From NCBI GenBank assembly GCA_000634415.1, contig JFNH01000098.1:62001-126000 (forward strand): a stretch of 64,000 nucleotides of DNA, in the 5' to 3' direction. The translations under genes were made by a program, and so were the position numbers. Within the stretch, counting starts at the first letter, position 1, and each line of letters begins with the position of its first letter. Positions 1 to 10,260 of the stretch are shown here, piece after piece. Below the pieces are notes generated by a model. It saw only the letters and a list, made by a program, of their open reading frames with translations, was not told where the DNA came from and did no database searches. The DNA comes from Prochlorococcus sp. scB245a_519A13. GTDB taxonomy: Bacteria > Cyanobacteriota > Cyanobacteriia > PCC-6307 > Cyanobiaceae.

Positions 1-735
1 TTGGATATTTCCACAAAAATAAAGGATGATCAAAAAGAAAAATTTCAATACGAAGATTGTTTTCAATTAAAAGAACCCACTCAGCTAGATATTACTGAAG
101 ACTTTTCAAATACTTCTGAATATTATAAAGCGCATAATTTCGAGAGATTCGTATCACTTGATCTAGATAATAACCACCATAATAATTATTTATCTAAAAA
201 CAATATTTTAGAAAATTTAGGAGTTGAAAAACAATTTATTTCCTCCTTACTTGAATTAATAGGAGAAGAAAAAGTGGAAAAACCAAGATATCAAGAAAAA
301 GAAAATATCAATCAAATAGATAATTTACCAAAAAATCAGATTCTTAATAATTTTGATTTAATCGATAAGTCATTGGAAAATTTACTATTGAATCTTTCCT
401 ATAATATTAACCAAGAATTATTCAAGGCAAATCTAATAAAAAAGATTATAACTAAGGATTCCTTTGATTACTTAGTAGGCAAAAATTTTATGATAAAACA
501 TCCATATCCTTTTGTTATTAATTTCGAATTAAACTTAAATCGGTCATCACTAGTCGGCAATAATTTTCCAAGTATTATTTTCTTCAATATATCTACTGTT
601 GAGTTAGAGTTTAAAAATTTAAATCTTTCTATTCAAAGGAACAAAATAAATGGGCTAAAAAATCAATTTCAGCGTTTGATTAAAAAAGAGACATATTGGA
701 GGCAAAAAGAAATAACTTTGAATAAAATACGTTGA
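1..735 (+). CDS. hypothetical protein, probably truncated at window edge
   Basis: ORF runs from base 1; no recognisable domain; directly upstream of recG. Confidence 0.6.
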   Translation: MDISTKIKDDQKEKFQYEDCFQLKEPTQLDITEDFSNTSEYYKAHNFERFVSLDLDNNHHNNYLSKNNILENLGVEKQFISSLLELIGEEKVEKPRYQEKENINQIDNLPKNQILNNFDLIDKSLENLLLNLSYNINQELFKANLIKKIITKDSFDYLVGKNFMIKHPYPFVINFELNLNRSSLVGNNFPSIIFFNISTVELEFKNLNLSIQRNKINGLKNQFQRLIKKETYWRQKEITLNKIR

Positions 736-757
736 AAAATTAACTCTTTTTTCAAAT

Positions 758-3202
758 GTGACTATTAGTGGAAATAATAATAAATTAATTAAAGATTGGA
801 TAAGACCTCTTCAAAAATCTCTTACAATTGAAACTGAAAACAAATTTATTAATACTTTAGGAAGAGAAAAATACTTTAATGATTATTTGCATGAATCTTT
901 AAAAAAACTAGATAATCTAAATCTCTCAGACGAATATTTAAGGATATTTTATGAATTTTCTAAAAAATATAATGAATACAATAAATTAGATGAAAATCAA
1001 AGAAAAAGGTTAATTATAGATACAAGAAAAAATCTTTATAAACTAGGTAAAACTCTAGAAATAGAAAGTTCTAATAATGTTTTTCTGAATAAAGCTGATG
1101 CAAGTTTGTCTTTTGATTCAGATATTTCATTAATAAAAAATGTAGGGAAAGTTTATAAAAATAAGCTTAATGAATTAGGGATATTTCATATAAAAGATCT
1201 TATTAATTATTTCCCACGAACATATCTAGACTATACGAATAGAGTCAAGATAATAAATTTAAAACCAGATAATTTATACACGTGCATTGCAAACGTTAAA
1301 AGATTTTATATTCATAAGAGTAAAAAAAATAGTAATTTATCGATAATGAATATTGTCGTTTTTGATGAGACGTCTTCAATAAAGGTTACAAAATTTTTTT
1401 TAGGAAGAAGATTTAGATCTTACTCCTTCTTCACATCTCAAAAATCTTTGTATACTCCTGGTACCAAAATAGCAATTTCCGGTAAGGTAAAATTGACAGA
1501 GTATGGCAAAACTTTTGTAGATCCGCAGATTGAAATTCTTAAGGATAACAATGATAATTTTAATTTTTCAGGCAAAATATTACCCTTGTATTCATTAGGT
1601 GAAGCATTATCAAATATGAGTTTTATAAAACTTATGAAAAAGGTACTAATTTATGCAAAGCAATATCCAGAAATTTTAAATAAAAAGCAACTTGATTCAT
1701 TATCTTTATTATCAAAAGCAGAGGCGTTGATTAATATTCATTTTCCACCCACTCAACAGGCACTTATTGAGTCAAAAAAACGTTTGGTTTTTGATGAGTT
1801 ATTCTTACTTCAAATAAAGTTCCTACTTAGAAAAAGAAAGACGAATAAAAATGCAACTTCCCAACAATTACCTCAAAAGAAATCTTTATTAAAAGAATTT
1901 TTAAATACTTTTCCTTTTGAATTAACAAAATCTCAAGAAAATGTTTTAAATGAAATTAAGAAAGATTTATCTAGTCCCGTACCAATGTCTAGATTGCTTC
2001 AGGGAGATGTGGGAAGCGGTAAAACCATAATTGCAATAGCGTCTCTTTTACTTGTCATTGAAAAAAACTTGCAAGGTGCGTTTATGGTCCCAACTGAGGT
2101 ATTGGCAGAACAGCATTATAAAAATTTATTAAAATATTTGAACCCCCTTTTAGTTTCTGTTGAGCTACTTACTGGGAATACTCCTCAAAAAAAGAGAAAA
2201 GAAATTTTCTCTAATTTGAACAATGGATTAGTTGATATCCTCGTAGGTACTCATGCACTATTTGAGGATAAAGTAATCTTTAATGCATTAGGGATGGTCG
2301 TAATTGATGAACAGCATAGATTTGGAGTTACTCAAAGAAATAGATTACTAAATAAAGGAGAAAATACTAACTTGTTATCAATGACAGCAACTCCAATTCC
2401 AAGAACACTTGCGCTTTCTATTTATGGTGATTTAGATGTGAGTCAAATTAAAGAACTCCCTCCTGGGAGAGTTCCTATAACAACAAAAATAATTTCAGAA
2501 GATGATTTAACTAACTTGTTCAAGATTGTTGAAGGTGAGATCAATAAGGGAAAGCAAGCTTATGTAATTTTGCCACTTATAGAGGATTCAGAAAAAATGA
2601 ATTTAAGCTCCGCAAAGAAAACATTCAAACATTTATCAGAAGAGGTCTTTTTTAACAAAAAAGTTGGATTATTACATGGCAAATTAAGTTCACAAGAAAA
2701 GAATGAAGTAATTAATTCTTTTTTAAAGAATGAAATTAATATATTGGTTTCAACCACGGTAATTGAGGTTGGCATTGATGTGCCTAACGCCACAATTATG
2801 ATTATTTATAATTCGGACAGATTTGGATTGTCCCAGCTACATCAATTAAGGGGGAGAGTTGGTAGAGGATCAACAAAATCTTTTTGTTATTTGGTAACCC
2901 CCGATAAAAATGGATTAGAAAATAAACGACTTTGTGTTTTGCAAAAATCTAATGATGGCTTTTATATTGCTGAAAAAGACTTGGAGCTTAGAGGACCAGG
3001 CCAGATTTTAGGATATAGACAATCCGGATTGCCTGATTTTGTACTGGACAATTTACCTAACAATAAATTTCTTATTGATAAGGCTCGTGAAGAGGCTATT
3101 AAGATTGTTAGTGATGATCCTGAGTTAAAAGAAAATATTGTTTTAAGGAATATACTTATTGATAATTCAGATAATAAATTCATTCATGATTTCTTAAATT
3201 GA
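758..3202 (+). CDS. recG: ATP-dependent DNA helicase RecG
   Basis: Helicase motifs GDVGSGKT, DEQHRFG, TATPIPRT, QLRGRVGRG. Confidence 0.96.
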   Translation: MTISGNNNKLIKDWIRPLQKSLTIETENKFINTLGREKYFNDYLHESLKKLDNLNLSDEYLRIFYEFSKKYNEYNKLDENQRKRLIIDTRKNLYKLGKTLEIESSNNVFLNKADASLSFDSDISLIKNVGKVYKNKLNELGIFHIKDLINYFPRTYLDYTNRVKIINLKPDNLYTCIANVKRFYIHKSKKNSNLSIMNIVVFDETSSIKVTKFFLGRRFRSYSFFTSQKSLYTPGTKIAISGKVKLTEYGKTFVDPQIEILKDNNDNFNFSGKILPLYSLGEALSNMSFIKLMKKVLIYAKQYPEILNKKQLDSLSLLSKAEALINIHFPPTQQALIESKKRLVFDELFLLQIKFLLRKRKTNKNATSQQLPQKKSLLKEFLNTFPFELTKSQENVLNEIKKDLSSPVPMSRLLQGDVGSGKTIIAIASLLLVIEKNLQGAFMVPTEVLAEQHYKNLLKYLNPLLVSVELLTGNTPQKKRKEIFSNLNNGLVDILVGTHALFEDKVIFNALGMVVIDEQHRFGVTQRNRLLNKGENTNLLSMTATPIPRTLALSIYGDLDVSQIKELPPGRVPITTKIISEDDLTNLFKIVEGEINKGKQAYVILPLIEDSEKMNLSSAKKTFKHLSEEVFFNKKVGLLHGKLSSQEKNEVINSFLKNEINILVSTTVIEVGIDVPNATIMIIYNSDRFGLSQLHQLRGRVGRGSTKSFCYLVTPDKNGLENKRLCVLQKSNDGFYIAEKDLELRGPGQILGYRQSGLPDFVLDNLPNNKFLIDKAREEAIKIVSDDPELKENIVLRNILIDNSDNKFIHDFLN

Positions 3203-3259
3203 AAACTATCATTGTAATTTTTGATATATATGTCACCATAAATCAATTGCAAATTTCAA

Positions 3260-3943
3260 TTGAAAATTTGGAATAAAATACCAATTAAAGATAATGGAGA
3301 TAAATTAATAGCTATACCTAGCTGCCTAAAGTTTTTAGATCCCCACCCTTACTTTCATTTAGGAGCACCTTACAAAGATAAAACTTCTATTTGGAAATTA
3401 AGAGAGGAGGTTGTAAATAGATTAGTAAAAGTAAATGATTATTTGATATCAAAGAGTAGTTTTAACCTTTTAATTTATGACAGTTGGCGACCTTTAGAAG
3501 TACAGGAATTTATGTTTAAAAGAGCAATTTCATCAGAGTGTGAAAAATCTGATATTTATATTTCTTTTGAAAATATAAAATCTTATCCATCTATTTTAAA
3601 AAAAGTTGAAAAATTTTGGGCATATCCTTCCTATGACACTAGGTGTCCTCCCCCTCATTCAACTGGGGGTGCATTGGATGTTTGTTTATCAGATAAAGAG
3701 GGAAATCTTGTTGAAATGGGAAGCATGGTTGATCAAATGGACGAGACCTCAAATCCTTATTTTTATGCAAACATGAAGAATGAAGGAGCAATTATTTGGA
3801 ATAGTAGAAGAAATTTATTAAGGGAAATTATGACTAAATTCGGATTTGCTCAACATCCTAATGAATGGTGGCATTTTAGTTATGGTGATCAATTATGGGC
3901 TTGGAAAAACAAAAAAGCAAATGCTCTCTATGGAAAAATTTAA
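3260..3943 (+). CDS. D-alanyl-D-alanine dipeptidase (VanX-like, peptidase M15D)
   Basis: HSTGGALDV and NEWWHFSYGD zinc-peptidase motifs. Confidence 0.88.
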   Translation: MKIWNKIPIKDNGDKLIAIPSCLKFLDPHPYFHLGAPYKDKTSIWKLREEVVNRLVKVNDYLISKSSFNLLIYDSWRPLEVQEFMFKRAISSECEKSDIYISFENIKSYPSILKKVEKFWAYPSYDTRCPPPHSTGGALDVCLSDKEGNLVEMGSMVDQMDETSNPYFYANMKNEGAIIWNSRRNLLREIMTKFGFAQHPNEWWHFSYGDQLWAWKNKKANALYGKI

Positions 3944-3946
3944 AAT

Positions 3947-5734
3947 CTATTGATTTTCGTTTAGTAAATTTAATATATAATTTTCATCTTGAGTATTTAT
4001 AAAATCTCCGAAATCCAAATCCAAATTACTCTTCCAATTATCAAATAATGGTTGAAGAGTTTTTTCTAGATCGTTAAGTTCCATTCTTTGTAAAAAAGGT
4101 TTAGCAAGCCTTTGTAGATTTTTACTTCCCCCCAACCATAATTGGTATTTGTTTTGCCCACTTCCAACAAGTGCTAATTCGGCCATATAAGGTCTGGTAC
4201 ATCCATTCGGACATCCTGTCATTCTGAATAATATTGTCTTTTGTATTTTTAGATCTGATAATAAATTTTCAATCCTTTTTAGTACATCAGGTAATATTCT
4301 TTCAGCTTCAGTCATTGCAAGACCACAAAGTGGTAAAGCAGGACAAGCTAAAGCATGTCTTTGTATTTCATTAATGTTTTCTAAATTTTCGTATCCAATT
4401 TTTGATAGAGATTTTTGAATTTCACCTTTGTTTTTATTGGCGATATTACAAAGTAAAATATCTTGATTAGGTGTGAGTCTTAAATCTAAATTATATTTTT
4501 TAACAATACTTGTGATGGTATTCTTCTTCTCTCCAGATAATCTCCCTGATAATAGTGGTAAACCTACGAAATGGGAAGTTTTATTTTGTTTATGCCAACC
4601 TAGGTAATCAATAAGAACCTTATCAGGTTCTTTTCTGATTTTTTTAATTTCTTTTTTGAAATACTTATCAGAAAGTATCTTTTTGAACCATTTAATACCT
4701 TTTCTATGAAGAAGATATTTCATTCTCGAATTTTTTCTTGATTTTCTATCACCATAATCTCTTTGAATAGCCACAATGCTTTGTATTAATTCATAAACAT
4801 CAGGTTCTTCAACATATCCAAGTGGATCTGCAATTCTGGCAAAGGTCTCCTCATTATTATGTGTGCGACCCATACCACCTCCAACATAGAAGTTGCATCC
4901 TTCTAAGTTTCCATCTTTAGAAGTAAATGCAACTATTCCTATGTCATTAGTAAGAAGATCAACAGAATTGTCCCCAGGAACTGTCACTGCACATTTGAAT
5001 TTTCTCGGTAAATAAGTTGAACCATAAAGAGGCTCATCTTTTATTCCACTAAAAACATTATCTTTGAATTGGAGCTTCCTAATTGCTTCAATATCTTCAT
5101 CAGGCTTTATGGTGTACTCTAAATCTCCATCAGCCCAAAGCTCTAAAAAAGTGCCTTGGCCAGCCATTGGGGTGAGAAGATCTGCAACTTTTTTTGCCAA
5201 TGCTCTTGCAATAATATAGTCTGGCGAATCAAATGGAGCTGCAGGGGCCATAACATTTCTATTAATGTCTCCACATGCAGCTAATGTGGAGCCCATTGAA
5301 TTTACTATTGTTTGAATTACTTCCTTTAGGTTCTCCTTTCTGATTCCATGCATTTGAAAGGCTTGTCTTGTAGTGGCCCTAAGTGTTCCATTACCAAGTT
5401 TGTCAGATAATTCATCTAATGCTAAAAATAACTTCCCAGGGACTTCACCGCCCGGATTTCTTAACCTAAGCATCATTTGCCAATCTTTACTTTTGCCCGG
5501 CCTTCTATTTTCTCTGTTGTCTTGTTGATAACTACCATGAAATTTTAATAACTGAACTGCATCATTAGTAAAATGATCACTTTCATTGACTAATTCTGTG
5601 GCAAGTGGTTCTTTAAGAAATTGGCTACTTTTTTTAAAATTTTCAAATTTAGAAACTTCTAGTCCATTTGCTAAACAAACAGTCTCTTCCTTTGCGGAAT
5701 CTTTTTTCTTTTTTACTTTCTCAACCTTGATCAA
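3947..5734 (-). CDS. sir: ferredoxin-sulfite reductase
   Basis: Siroheme/4Fe-4S reductase motifs (GCPNGCTRPYMAELALVG, HALACPALPLCGLA). Confidence 0.93.
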   Translation of the reverse strand: MIKVEKVKKKKDSAKEETVCLANGLEVSKFENFKKSSQFLKEPLATELVNESDHFTNDAVQLLKFHGSYQQDNRENRRPGKSKDWQMMLRLRNPGGEVPGKLFLALDELSDKLGNGTLRATTRQAFQMHGIRKENLKEVIQTIVNSMGSTLAACGDINRNVMAPAAPFDSPDYIIARALAKKVADLLTPMAGQGTFLELWADGDLEYTIKPDEDIEAIRKLQFKDNVFSGIKDEPLYGSTYLPRKFKCAVTVPGDNSVDLLTNDIGIVAFTSKDGNLEGCNFYVGGGMGRTHNNEETFARIADPLGYVEEPDVYELIQSIVAIQRDYGDRKSRKNSRMKYLLHRKGIKWFKKILSDKYFKKEIKKIRKEPDKVLIDYLGWHKQNKTSHFVGLPLLSGRLSGEKKNTITSIVKKYNLDLRLTPNQDILLCNIANKNKGEIQKSLSKIGYENLENINEIQRHALACPALPLCGLAMTEAERILPDVLKRIENLLSDLKIQKTILFRMTGCPNGCTRPYMAELALVGSGQNKYQLWLGGSKNLQRLAKPFLQRMELNDLEKTLQPLFDNWKSNLDLDFGDFINTQDENYILNLLNENQ

Positions 5735-5821
5735 AGGACCAAAACATATCTCTTTTTATACATTAGCGAAAAGCTTATTTAACTGGTAGTAAATTATAGT
5801 AAGTGAAGTCATATTTTTTTC

Positions 5822-7984
5822 TTGTCTAAATATTTACTTGAGATAGGAACAGAAGAGTTGCCCGCAAAATTTTCTCATTCTGTTCTAGAGCAATTTAAAT
5901 CTCTAATAGAATTTGAATTGGATAAAAAGTTAATCAAATTCGAACAAATAGTTGTTACCTCCACACCAAGGAGGATAGTTCTACTTCTCGAAGGTTTAGT
6001 TGATTATGCAGAAGACAAGATAATAGAAAGAAAAGGGCCTAAAGCAAATTTAGCTTATTTAAATGGATGTCCTACTAATGCTGCTTTAGGATTTGCTAAT
6101 AGCTTAGATTTAGATGTAGGTGAGCTAGAAATAAAAAATACGAAAAAGGGTGATTTTGTATTTGGAAAGAAAATTGAGAAAGGACTATCCACAAAAAGCT
6201 CTTTGTCTTCGATTATCCCAAAATTAGTAAAGAGTCTTCAAGGTCCTCGATTTATGAAATGGGGGGGTGGGGACATAAAATTTTCAAGACCTATTAGGTG
6301 GATTGCCTCTATTTATAATGATGAAATTCTTGATTTTGAATTTGATGAATGTGATCCAAAAATCAAAATAAGTAATAAAACAAAAAGTCATAGGTTAATC
6401 AATGAAGTTTTAGAAGTTCAGAATCCTGATGATTTTTTTGAATTATTAAAACGAAATAGAGTAATAGCTATTCGAAAAGAAAGAAAAGAAAAAATTGAAA
6501 GTTTAATAAATCAGGCATCTAAATCTTTAAATCTGAAACCTGACCTTTCAGAAGGATTACTAAATGAACTAACTGATTTAGTTGAATGGCCAGACTTAAT
6601 TATTGGCAAATTTAGTAAGGAATTTCTTGATCTTCCGGTTGAAGTTCTCTCAACAGTCATGAAAATTCATCAGAGATACGTTCCTCTTTTATTTAAAAAC
6701 GAAAGTTTTTCTAAACTAGATTTGAGCTCTGAAAAAAATATTAGTACAACTTTCTGCGTTATTTCAAATGGTCTTGAAGAATCAAATAATAATATTGCCA
6801 AAGGTAATGAGAAAGTATTAAGGGCAAGGTTTTCAGATGCAAAATTTTTCGTAGAAAGTGATAAAAAAGTTGCTTCAATAGAAAGAAATGAAAAGCTTAA
6901 ATCTGTTTCATATTTAAAAGGACTTGGAAATATATTTCAGAGGGTAGAAAGGATAGAGGAAGTTACTAAAAAAATTCTTAAATTTATAAATGATAAGTCT
7001 TTAGAAGAAAAAAAAATAATAGAAGCTGCTAAATACTGTAAAAACGACTTATATAGCGAAATTGTTTTCGAATTCCCTGAGCTGCAAGGAATAATGGGTG
7101 GTAAATATCTTAAATATGAGGGATTTAATGAGGATGTTTGCTTGGCTGTCGCTGAACATTATTTACCTTCTTTTTATAAAGATGCTTTGCCCTCCACAAA
7201 ATATGGTGCAATAGTTTCCATAGCAGATAAGGTCGAAACTTTAATAAGTATATTTATTTCTGGTAAACGTCCTAGTGGATCATCTGATCCTTATGCTTTA
7301 AGAAGAAATTTGAATGGAGTGATTAAAATAATTTGGGATTATGAACTTGATTTACCTTTAGATAAATTATTCAACGAACTTATTGATTTTTGGGAAATTG
7401 TATTTCCGAATTTAAACTTCTCAAGAGAAACAGTATTTAATGATTTAAATGATTTTTTAGTTCAAAGAATTGTTAGTCATCTAGAAGAAATATCACTAAG
7501 TAAAGAATTAATAAAGGCCGTTTGCTCTTCTGATGAATTATCTCAAAAAAGAGTATTGAATATTGTTGATCTTAAAAATAGGATTAATTCTATTATCAAT
7601 TTTAACGAAAAGGATAATTTTGTTGAAATCCAGAAGATCATTACTCGGGTAAGCAAATTAGCAAATAAAAGTGATATTTCAAGAGACGTTCTCTTAACAA
7701 GAGATTATGTAAACACAAAACTTTTTGAAAAAGATTGTGAATTCAAAGTTTTTGAATTTATTAAAGAATTAGAAAAACTTTTTTCAGAAGGTTTTTGTAA
7801 TTATTTGGAACTTCTAAATTTGTTTGAGATTAATGTAAACACTATCGAGGATTTATTTGATAATGAAAAGGGAGTCCTAATAATGTCAGAGGATTTAAAA
7901 ATAAGAAATAATAGACTCAATTTATTGAGCTTAATTAGAAATTATTCTCTAAAAATTGCTGACTTTACACTTTTGAACTCTTAA
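5822..7984 (+). CDS. glyS: glycyl-tRNA synthetase beta subunit
   Basis: N-terminus LLEIGTEELPAKF and family-wide similarity; GGKYLKYEG motif region. Confidence 0.95.
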   Translation: MSKYLLEIGTEELPAKFSHSVLEQFKSLIEFELDKKLIKFEQIVVTSTPRRIVLLLEGLVDYAEDKIIERKGPKANLAYLNGCPTNAALGFANSLDLDVGELEIKNTKKGDFVFGKKIEKGLSTKSSLSSIIPKLVKSLQGPRFMKWGGGDIKFSRPIRWIASIYNDEILDFEFDECDPKIKISNKTKSHRLINEVLEVQNPDDFFELLKRNRVIAIRKERKEKIESLINQASKSLNLKPDLSEGLLNELTDLVEWPDLIIGKFSKEFLDLPVEVLSTVMKIHQRYVPLLFKNESFSKLDLSSEKNISTTFCVISNGLEESNNNIAKGNEKVLRARFSDAKFFVESDKKVASIERNEKLKSVSYLKGLGNIFQRVERIEEVTKKILKFINDKSLEEKKIIEAAKYCKNDLYSEIVFEFPELQGIMGGKYLKYEGFNEDVCLAVAEHYLPSFYKDALPSTKYGAIVSIADKVETLISIFISGKRPSGSSDPYALRRNLNGVIKIIWDYELDLPLDKLFNELIDFWEIVFPNLNFSRETVFNDLNDFLVQRIVSHLEEISLSKELIKAVCSSDELSQKRVLNIVDLKNRINSIINFNEKDNFVEIQKIITRVSKLANKSDISRDVLLTRDYVNTKLFEKDCEFKVFEFIKELEKLFSEGFCNYLELLNLFEINVNTIEDLFDNEKGVLIMSEDLKIRNNRLNLLSLIRNYSLKIADFTLLNS

Positions 7985-9305
7985 CTTTAATTCCTCCCTT
8001 TATTGAATAATTTTCTAGCATTTTTTCTACTTCTTTATTTTCCCTGACAGCACTATCAACGGGTTTGTATTTTAGAGGCGCTAGAGCTTTTCCTCTTAAA
8101 ATCGAACCAAGTGTAAGCATTGTAATTTTAAGTTGCTGTAATGGTTTCATAGAGACAACTCTTTTGTATAAGTAACTATCAAAAGTAAGTCTTTGAACAT
8201 CCATGTCATCACACATCTCAACAAAGGCTTCTCTAGCAGAATCATTTCTGTAGAAAATATTTTGAAGGATTTCTAGCACCTTATAAGTTGTGCCATATTT
8301 TTTATCCCATTTTTTAAGATAGTTTTTTAAATCTTTTTCTGATGGAATTACTTGACCATTTTTTGATGCTTCAACAATTTCTTCAGCACACATTCTTCCG
8401 CTTTTAGCAGCAAAATAAATACCCTCTCCAGAACTTTTTGTAACATAACCAGCTGCATCACCAACTAATGCCATTCTCCCAACTACCCTTCTTGGTCTTG
8501 GATGCTCTGGAATAGGGTGAGCTTCTACCTTTATTACTTCACCATTAACAAGTCTTTTCTTTGCCCTATTTCTTACACCCTCTTGAAGTCCTTTAATTAA
8601 TGACTGATTCTTTTGCATGGTTCCTGTGCCCACAGCAACATGATCATATTTAGGAAATACCCACCCATAAAAATCAGGAGAAACATCAGTTCCAACATAC
8701 ATTTCAGCAAGATCTTCGTAGTAACTCATTTCTTCTTTAGGTAATTTAATTCTTTCCTGAAATGCTATTGCTACTTTGTAATCACCTGCATCCATTGCTT
8801 TTGCGACTCTGCTATTGGCTCCATCAGCTCCGATCAAAAGGTCAACATTAAGCTCTTTTAGTTCCCCTTTTTTATCTCCATTCGTAAAATCTGAGTAGGA
8901 AAGCTTATATGGCCCTTGATTATTATCCCCAGTATCAATAGAAGTAACTAATCCATTTATTAAAGTAGCACCAAGATCTGAGGCTCTGTTGCGCATAAAG
9001 GCATCCATAACTTCTCTTCTACACATCCCAATAAACTCATTATCACTTTTCCCATAAACTCTATCTAAACTTATATCTACTTCTCTATTTGATGGAGATA
9101 TCATTCTCATATGCCTTACTTTTCTATCAATAATTGACTCAGGTAAATCAAATTCTTCGACCATGCAAAGTGGAATTGCTCCTCCACATGGTTTCGCATT
9201 ATCTAATTTTCTCTCGAAGAGCCAAGTTTTTATTCCAGCTTTAGCAAGTATTTCTGCCGCACATGAACCACTTGGACCTCCACCAATAACAGCTACCCTC
9301 AACAT
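7965..9305 (-). CDS. chlP: geranylgeranyl reductase
   Basis: FAD-binding GGGPSGSCAAEILAKAG, KPCGGAIP, GDAAGYVTKSSGEGIYFAAKSGR. Confidence 0.95.
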   Translation of the reverse strand: MLRVAVIGGGPSGSCAAEILAKAGIKTWLFERKLDNAKPCGGAIPLCMVEEFDLPESIIDRKVRHMRMISPSNREVDISLDRVYGKSDNEFIGMCRREVMDAFMRNRASDLGATLINGLVTSIDTGDNNQGPYKLSYSDFTNGDKKGELKELNVDLLIGADGANSRVAKAMDAGDYKVAIAFQERIKLPKEEMSYYEDLAEMYVGTDVSPDFYGWVFPKYDHVAVGTGTMQKNQSLIKGLQEGVRNRAKKRLVNGEVIKVEAHPIPEHPRPRRVVGRMALVGDAAGYVTKSSGEGIYFAAKSGRMCAEEIVEASKNGQVIPSEKDLKNYLKKWDKKYGTTYKVLEILQNIFYRNDSAREAFVEMCDDMDVQRLTFDSYLYKRVVSMKPLQQLKITMLTLGSILRGKALAPLKYKPVDSAVRENKEVEKMLENYSIKGGIKVKSSKV

Positions 9306-9418
9306 ATGAAAAAAAAATAATACTGTATATAAAAACTACATCTTTTTTGCTTATAAAAGTGCATTTCTTAAAATAATAGTTAATATCGAAATATCTTTTC
9401 CAAATTCACTTCTAAATA

Positions 9419-10132
9419 TTGGAACTAAACAAAGATATCGATCAATTTGATATACCACTTGCCAAAAGAACTTACATAAATAATCCAAATTTAACATTAT
9501 TAAAAAAACTATTAATATTTTCTCCATTTCTTTTTCTTATAGTTTCTTTCGCTGCATTGCGAATAATTAAAAATATAGAAATAGGATCTCTTGATAATCT
9601 CAATTCTCAGGCTCAGATAAATCACGACCATAGAATTTTAGGTCATTTACCCTATGCGGAAATTTCTAAGGAGAAACTAGTTTTAATTGAGCCAAATATT
9701 GAAGTTCATATGGATATGCGCGATTCTCTACTTGAGATGAGAGAAGAAGCCAAAAAGGATGGGATATATTTAGTCTTCTTGAGTGGTTATAGATCAATAA
9801 ATTTGCAAAACGATATCTTTTATTCTTTAAAATCTATTAGAAATCAAGAAGCTGCAGAAAGAGCTAGAGTTTCAGCTCCTCCAGGGTATTCCGAACATAG
9901 CACAGGTTTTGCAATCGATATTGGTGATGCTACTCAAAGAGAGACAGACTTTGAAACCGACTTCGAAAATACTGATGCCTTTAGATGGTTAATAAAAAAT
10001 GCAGCTAAGTTTCACTTTAAGTTATCTTTCAACAAAGATAATGAATACATAGATTACGAACCCTGGCATTGGAGATATGAGGGGTCAATTGAAGCATTAA
10101 AAGTTTTTGAAAGCTCAAATAGAAAATTATAA
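9419..10132 (+). CDS. D-alanyl-D-alanine carboxypeptidase (VanY-like, peptidase M15B), membrane anchored
   Basis: N-terminal TM; SEHSTGFAIDIGD and EPWHWRYEG motifs. Confidence 0.88.
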   Translation: MELNKDIDQFDIPLAKRTYINNPNLTLLKKLLIFSPFLFLIVSFAALRIIKNIEIGSLDNLNSQAQINHDHRILGHLPYAEISKEKLVLIEPNIEVHMDMRDSLLEMREEAKKDGIYLVFLSGYRSINLQNDIFYSLKSIRNQEAAERARVSAPPGYSEHSTGFAIDIGDATQRETDFETDFENTDAFRWLIKNAAKFHFKLSFNKDNEYIDYEPWHWRYEGSIEALKVFESSNRKL

Positions 10133-10260
10133 ATCTAATTGATTAATTTAATTATTCAATAAATTATATTTTTCAAAGTCTTAAAGAGAAAATTCTCATA
10201 ATAAGCATACTTTGAGTTAGCCTTAATAAAGTCAATCTAATATTTATATAAATTCTATAA

